This document shows positions 47,201-47,578 of a stretch of DNA of 47,578 nucleotides, piece after piece. The notes below the pieces were generated by a model. It made no database searches, was not told the origin of the DNA, and worked only from the letters and a program-made list of their open reading frames with translations. This DNA comes from CAZCVI01 sp964502145 (GTDB lineage Bacteria > Acidobacteriota > Aminicenantia > UBA2199). The stretch covers positions 1 to 47,578 of the forward strand of contig CAZCVI010000058.1 in the NCBI GenBank assembly GCA_964502145.1. Direction: 5' to 3'. The first letter of the stretch is position 1. Each line of letters starts with the position of its first letter. The position numbers were made by a program, and so were the translations under genes.

Positions 47201-47271
47201 CCCTCTTGCATTGGCGTTAATGCCAAAATATCTTCGATATTGGTCTTGTCTATTTTGCCACGTGTTTTCAT
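35278..47271 (-). CDS. Nonribosomal peptide synthetase: C-A-T, C-A-T-E, C-A-T, C
   Basis: 3997-aa NRPS. Domain order with key residues: C1 (NHHILYDG, H148-H149-D153), A1 (A3 motif Y601, D647), T1 (S997), C2 (HHIIADG, H1170-H1171), A2 (Y1631, D1677), T2 (GGDSI, S2013), E (HHLVVDG, H2186-H2187; GWFTALFPV), C3 (FHILMDG, H2655; first His is Phe), A3 (Y3116, D3161), T3 (S3504), C4 (HHIISDG, H3693-H3694), end. C1 and C3 share the LTPMQEGMLF start; C3 follows an E domain, so both are probably of the D-accepting class. The A3 pocket reads by eye as D-G-F-F-L-G-V-V-F, close to isoleucine codes. It ends in a C domain that must serve the A-T at the start of the next protein. ATG after AGGAGTTTTTTCG. Confidence 0.93.
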   Translation of the reverse strand: MKTRGKIDKTNIEDILALTPMQEGMLFFHLKEPKSSGYLEQLSLEIHGKIDATVFEKAWQWVIQTNEMLRTVLRWEKLDNPAQIILKEHACQIGYYDLSEEEADGKKARLEELKNLDRENSFDLLEVPFRIMLCQLTEDSYEMMISNHHILYDGWSNGIILQEFFAAYEGLSQGKTLQQRVKPLFKEYVKWLQDQEVGRQAEFWGRYLTGINTQAELPLKRKKHGTQKGEGHVSFVLAEAVKNQLEGFVRDKRVTLAAFFYEAWGLVLQKYGGCDDVICGTTVSGRSAKIKGIEVMVGLFINTIPLRVQTVRDEKIETALARLDVELHEREEFENTPLSDIRSYSTRSGTESLFDTLVVIENYPLTDVVPGGSSLSVNSFATVEQTHYDVTVAILPFAELEVDFSFNREVLDREVVTHMAGHFKRMVQFILDHPTLLINDLEIITPAEKEDILHLFNNTTTDYPKTKTIHELFIEQAERTPDHIALIGSAYITYQKLNTQADQLAYYLLNNGVLPGNIVAILAERSIEMIIGILAILKSGAAYLPIDQEFPEERKHYILADSAAKILLTKQFIQETTLIIPIIPRIPRIPITPITPAYVIYTSGTTGKPKGVLVSHAAVVNRLYFVLHKYQLNRQDVVLQKTPFTFDVSVCELFRWILPGARLCLLARGGENQPEIILDTIAKYKVTTIDFVPSALKVFLEFMAAENVVQHLQSLRWVFIGAEVVRPELVTAFYEALENRSQAQLINAYGPTEATVDMTYYICPRHEPLAVVPIGKPMGNVRVFILDRAGYWQPVGVPGELCIAGDCLALGYLNNPELTHQHFPVLPSVSAKIYKTGDLARWLADGNIEFLGRIDQQVKIRGFRVELGEIEAQLLKHEVIKEVAVIGREDKNGDKYLCAYIVPEHPVITAHLMTYLGERLPYYMIPAYFVRLAGIPYTVNGKLDVQRLPEPEFSTGTPYEGPRNEIEEKLVRIWSELLNKETAIGINDNFFQLGGHSLKATSLASRIAKHFNVKISLAEIFKRPFIRSLAEYIHTKAKEKYDMIGAVEEKEYYVLSSAQKRLYFLWAMAHTGTTYNMSSGWILEGPVATNRLEQAMATLMRRHESLRTSFVLINGEPKQRITEAITRTIEYKEGNFPGFVRPFDLSQAPLWRLGLVKMAAEQFLLLVDVHHIIADGVSTEILLAEFMALYEGKVLPEQRLRYKDYAEKQQADKKSAALLNQKEYWRTVFAGELPVLDLPVDFGRPGVLSFAGNRIHFELDRETMAAVRVVVSETGVTLFMVLLALYTILLARLSGGEDIVIGTPVAGRRANELEKIIGMFVNTVALRNYPAGEKEFILFLLEVKERTLRAFENQEYQYEDLLEDLNVTRDVSRNPLFDTMLVLQNIEMQVLEVPGLHITPYPFADTSAKFDLSLIAQETGETLALTFEYNRQLFKAETIARFVAYFKKLVSGILATKNARLHAIEIIPAAEKTLLLYDFNNTAKDYPIDKTIHELFMEQSARTPDNIVIACHFSQITYNELNNKSNQLAYYLIKRGVLPNDIVAILAERSIETIIGILGILKSGAAYLPIDADYPEARKQYILSDSAAKILLSKQFLQAATPITPITPIIPRIPIIPIPPIPPTNLAYIIYTSGSSGTPKGVLVEHGAVVNLACAQQRYFNINSRERVLQFSSLCFDASVEQMFIALFSGAVLVLVAKEALLDKESFARLLLQQGITHIHAVPSFLNSMGLDSAYSLKRMIAGGDVCPISLAQQWSAGCDFYNEYGPTETTVTSIEMKFTDMTHIGSRLPIGKPLDNTTAYVFDGWQNPVPLGVVGELFIGGKGVARGYLNNPELTAAKFKVHDSTKTRLYRTGDLARYLPDGTIDFLGRVDQQVKIRGFRIELGEIENRVTMFPGIKEAVVLDRSQENGDKYLCAYFVAEQKIAHPQLREYLLHHLPDYMIPVFFVQMEQLPMKTTGKLDRKALPIPQLVAGETNILPRNEIEKKLVEIWESVLGLSPIGIYHNYFALGGDSIKTIQIVSRMNTAGYKLDVKDIFRHPDIARLAPLVKTRERPGDYVAVTGTVPLTPIQHWFFEHIKTAPHHFNQAVLLHVPEKLDTEILTRVFLRLQEHHDALRLTYATKTTGVVKQANHELQEYDLRKQTDSTGFMQTKINALQASINLATGPLMKLGLFHLDDGDRLLIVIHHLVVDGVSWRILFEDIETLLEGYRRGITPVLPPKTDSYKLWAEQLARYANTQRFLVEKEYWAQLESQTIPALPSDVTGTGGEREEMEPISFTLSTAETELLLTRVHFAFGTEVNDILLTALALGIRETFGQHRVLIALEGHGREEIIDGIDINRTVGWFTALFPVLLDVSFAQDNERQLKEIKETLRQIPNKGVGYGILKYLTAAEYKQGLTFTLKPQIIFNYLGQFERLSFAAMARESVGETRSLAEVSEYDLDVTGMIVQQRLEISIAYNHGYCKRETITALSHHVQTALGSLIAFCVSRETRAFTPADFPCCGLSIAGVDGLTQEYPGLQDIYPLTPMQEGMLFHSLKENTSYAYFEQVSLRVVGELEVPLVEQSLHELILRHDILRTVFVYKGVPRPVQVVLKERAIHFYYQDMSQMGEQRVHEILKFKEQDKQRSFDLSADVLMRVALFRLANLEFALIWSFFHILMDGWCLGILNREFFEIYQSLLEKRQPRLEEIKPYRHYIQWLEQQDKSASARYWEHYLAGYEEPVVFPKRMDLLPEAGYQNEQVTVALSREKTKALNTMAAENSVTLNTVLQVIWGILLGKYNGQEDVVFGTVVSGRPSELAGVEMMVGLFINAIPVRIRFEGGRRLADLLAQVQENAMIGETYSYYPLADIQANTFLKQDLIHHLFILENYPLSDQMASVSGTGLKITTGDTFEQTHYDFNVVVSPGEQLTIHFKTNGHIYDVDMVERIGQHFEQIAAQLSQNKTIGTSQIDLLTPAEKEQILIQFNDTTTAYPKAKTIPQLFTEQSEHTPDRMALIGTQGEQVTYHELNSQATHLSHHLSQKGIVPDTIIALMVDRSIEMIIAILAILKSGAAYLPINTDYPPERIHFMLTDSNAKFLLTQTLIQSTTPIIPISPIIPISPTTPTIPITPTNLAYIIYTSGSTGKPKGVLISHASATRVIKNTQYIDITPADRLLQLSNYAFDGSVFDILGALLNGASLVLVAKETLLALPLLAKWIVQHQVTLFFITTALFNVLVDLEKECLARVRKILFGGERVSIEHAKQALTYLGQGKLIHVYGPTETTVFASYYFIDNIPALAKTIPIGKPLANTTIYILDQYQKPVPLGISGEICIGDVALARGYLNNPELTAEKFINTPYGILYRSGDLGRWWADGNIEFIGRLDGQVKIRGFRIEVGEIENVLRSFPSLKEAVVLAYENDQGEKYLTAYYVADTEILMAALREYLAKTLPEYMIPTYFVPLEKIPLTANGKLDKSLLPSPVLTALASPAQKPRDAMEDQIANIWSEVLGIPNESMDINSHFFQVGGHSLKATLLVSRLQKEFAVNITLGEIFKQPTIREQALLVRGASAAIVAPIPVVSRELPLPLSFSQTRLWLLEQLNPHTAFFNMSFVFDLQGELNSEALKKSFAAIVSRHEIVRTVFKVDHNGIPFQDIKSQPAPYFKVVDLACYQGNTLDMECRRSLNKELGLGFDLTRGPLLRVTLFKLSPNTFKLAVVMHHIISDGWSMNVILKELKSMYATFAMGLLPALAALPIQYADYAHWQKERLQGDVLSGLFTYWQEKLAGFNPNFPIHSDFPRQPFRVQDGAVLSFVWTPPLTTALNTLAKEKKLSLFMILAAALNALLCLDSGQTDILLGTFSANRDRPEIEALVGYFLNTLVLRTDLSGDPSVDELLLRVKETTLGAFAHGQLPFELLLQELAVARDTSRSSIFQVLLVLQNLDIDSFQLPELTITPAEVTKNSIHFDLAFFIEERGETINGMLNYNFALFKPETIQQLIKRLEHILHALVADSSQHLSEIQVSR
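37945..38020. repeat. 9-nt tandem repeat encoding an Ile/Pro-rich loop, adenylation domain 3
   Basis: About eight imperfect 9-nt units of the type ATGGGAATT/GTGGGAGTG on the plus strand, read on the minus strand as repeated Ile-Pro-(Ile/Ser/Thr). They lie at residues of about 3084-3109, between core motifs a2 and a3 of the third A domain of the 3997-aa NRPS. Confidence 0.8.
42401..42471. repeat. 9-nt tandem repeat encoding an Ile/Pro-rich loop, adenylation domain 2
   Basis: Same repeat family in the same a2-a3 loop of the second A domain (residues of about 1601-1624), read as TPITPITPIIPRIPIIPIPP. The unit number and order differ from those in the other two A domains. Confidence 0.8.
45486..45545. 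repeat. 9-nt tandem repeat encoding an Ile/Pro-rich loop, adenylation domain 1
   Basis: Same family in the first A domain (residues of about 576-596), read as IIPIIPRIPRIPITPITP, ending just before the YTSGTTG core motif. Confidence 0.8.
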
Positions 47272-47408
47272 CGAAAAAACTCCTACCTGTGATTTATGAG
47301 CGACCAGTTGGGCAATAAATTAAAAAAAAGAACTGCACTATAGCGATACTATATCTATCAAAACAACCTAAAACGAACCACTCTTCTGTCAACCTAAGTC
47401 AATATGGA

Positions 47409-47437
47409 ATAATAGCAACAATAAAACCACTTGTCAA
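47409..47437 (-). promoter_or_regulatory. Promoter of the 3997-aa NRPS gene
   Basis: On the minus strand TTGACA (47432-47437), a 17-bp spacer and TATTAT (47409-47414), giving a leader of about 130 nt. AACTGCA (47331-47337) and TGCAGTT (47454-47460) flank it as an inverted pair. This makes the gene look like the first of its own transcript, although more NRPS genes could lie further right. Confidence 0.65.
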
Positions 47438-47520
47438 TAAAAAAATGTATCTATGCAGTTTTTTGGCAAGGCATCCCCTTCCCATATGGCACTTCTCCTC
47501 CTGGCTTGCCTTTTTACTAA

Positions 47521-47549
47521 TAATAATGCGCCAGGGATGGCGCGTCTAC
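47521..47549 (-). repeat. Dispersed 29-bp element, inverted copy at the right of the NRPS locus
   Basis: Read on the minus strand as GTAGACGCGCCATCC(C)TGGCGCATTATTA, this matches 18320-18348 on the plus strand apart from one extra C and one base near the end. The two copies therefore face each other across the 29-kb NRPS locus. Confidence 0.65.
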
Positions 47550-47578
47550 ATTAAAAAAGCAAAATAGAGGCGAACTTA

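Overview
The window reads as part of the chromosome of an uncultured diderm (Gram-negative) bacterium. TonB, an AMIN-domain cell-wall amidase, an oxygen-sensitive type of 2-oxoacid:ferredoxin oxidoreductase, a bacillithiol-linked YtxJ protein and a large NRPS locus together suit an anaerobic or microaerobic member of the Acidobacteriota/Aminicenantes group. That placement is an inference from protein style, not proven by the window.

Layout. (1) 1-9.8 kb is housekeeping: a frameshifted tonB on the minus strand at the left edge; an operon korD-korA-korB-korG followed 2 nt later by tyrS (TTG start); an MFS transporter; ytxJ; a stable-RNA block (tRNA-Val, tRNA-Asp, tmRNA) behind a strong promoter; then an N-acetylmuramoyl-L-alanine amidase and a GerMN protein. 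(2) 9.8-15.5 kb holds three tandem paralogues of an AAA-ATPase-like/PD-(D/E)xK protein on the minus strand. Each has its own copied promoter, two are separated from the next by a hairpin repeat, and two share a 659-bp almost identical tract that looks like recent gene conversion. (3) 15.6-18.3 kb is a TIR-STAND-TPR protein of the kind used in anti-phage defence, visibly more GC-rich than its surroundings. (4) 18.4-47.3 kb is a minus-strand assembly line of two giant genes, read right to left: a 3997-aa NRPS (C-A-T, C-A-T-E, C-A-T, C) and a 5136-aa NRPS-PKS (A-T, C-A-T, C-A-T, C-A(MT)-T, KS-AT-T).

The assembly line would join seven amino acids and one C2 unit. The fourth amino-acid module is split between the two proteins (C on one, A-T on the other). 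One adenylation domain is interrupted by a methyltransferase between core motifs a2 and a3. The same a2-a3 loop in all three adenylation domains of the first protein carries a 9-nt tandem repeat encoding Ile-Pro-rich stretches. One C domain has HE instead of HH in its active-site motif and sits directly before an adenylation domain lacking the usual Asp235. No thioesterase, reductase, terminal condensation domain, MbtH protein, phosphopantetheinyl transferase or exporter is in the window. Release is therefore unexplained, and upstream subunits may lie beyond the right edge.

The 1.4-kb gap between the giant genes holds a strong promoter for the second one, several inverted repeats, a 9-nt-period hairpin and a 12-copy, 22-bp double-palindromic repeat dense in GATC sites. 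A dispersed 29-bp element occurs in inverted orientation on both sides of the NRPS locus.
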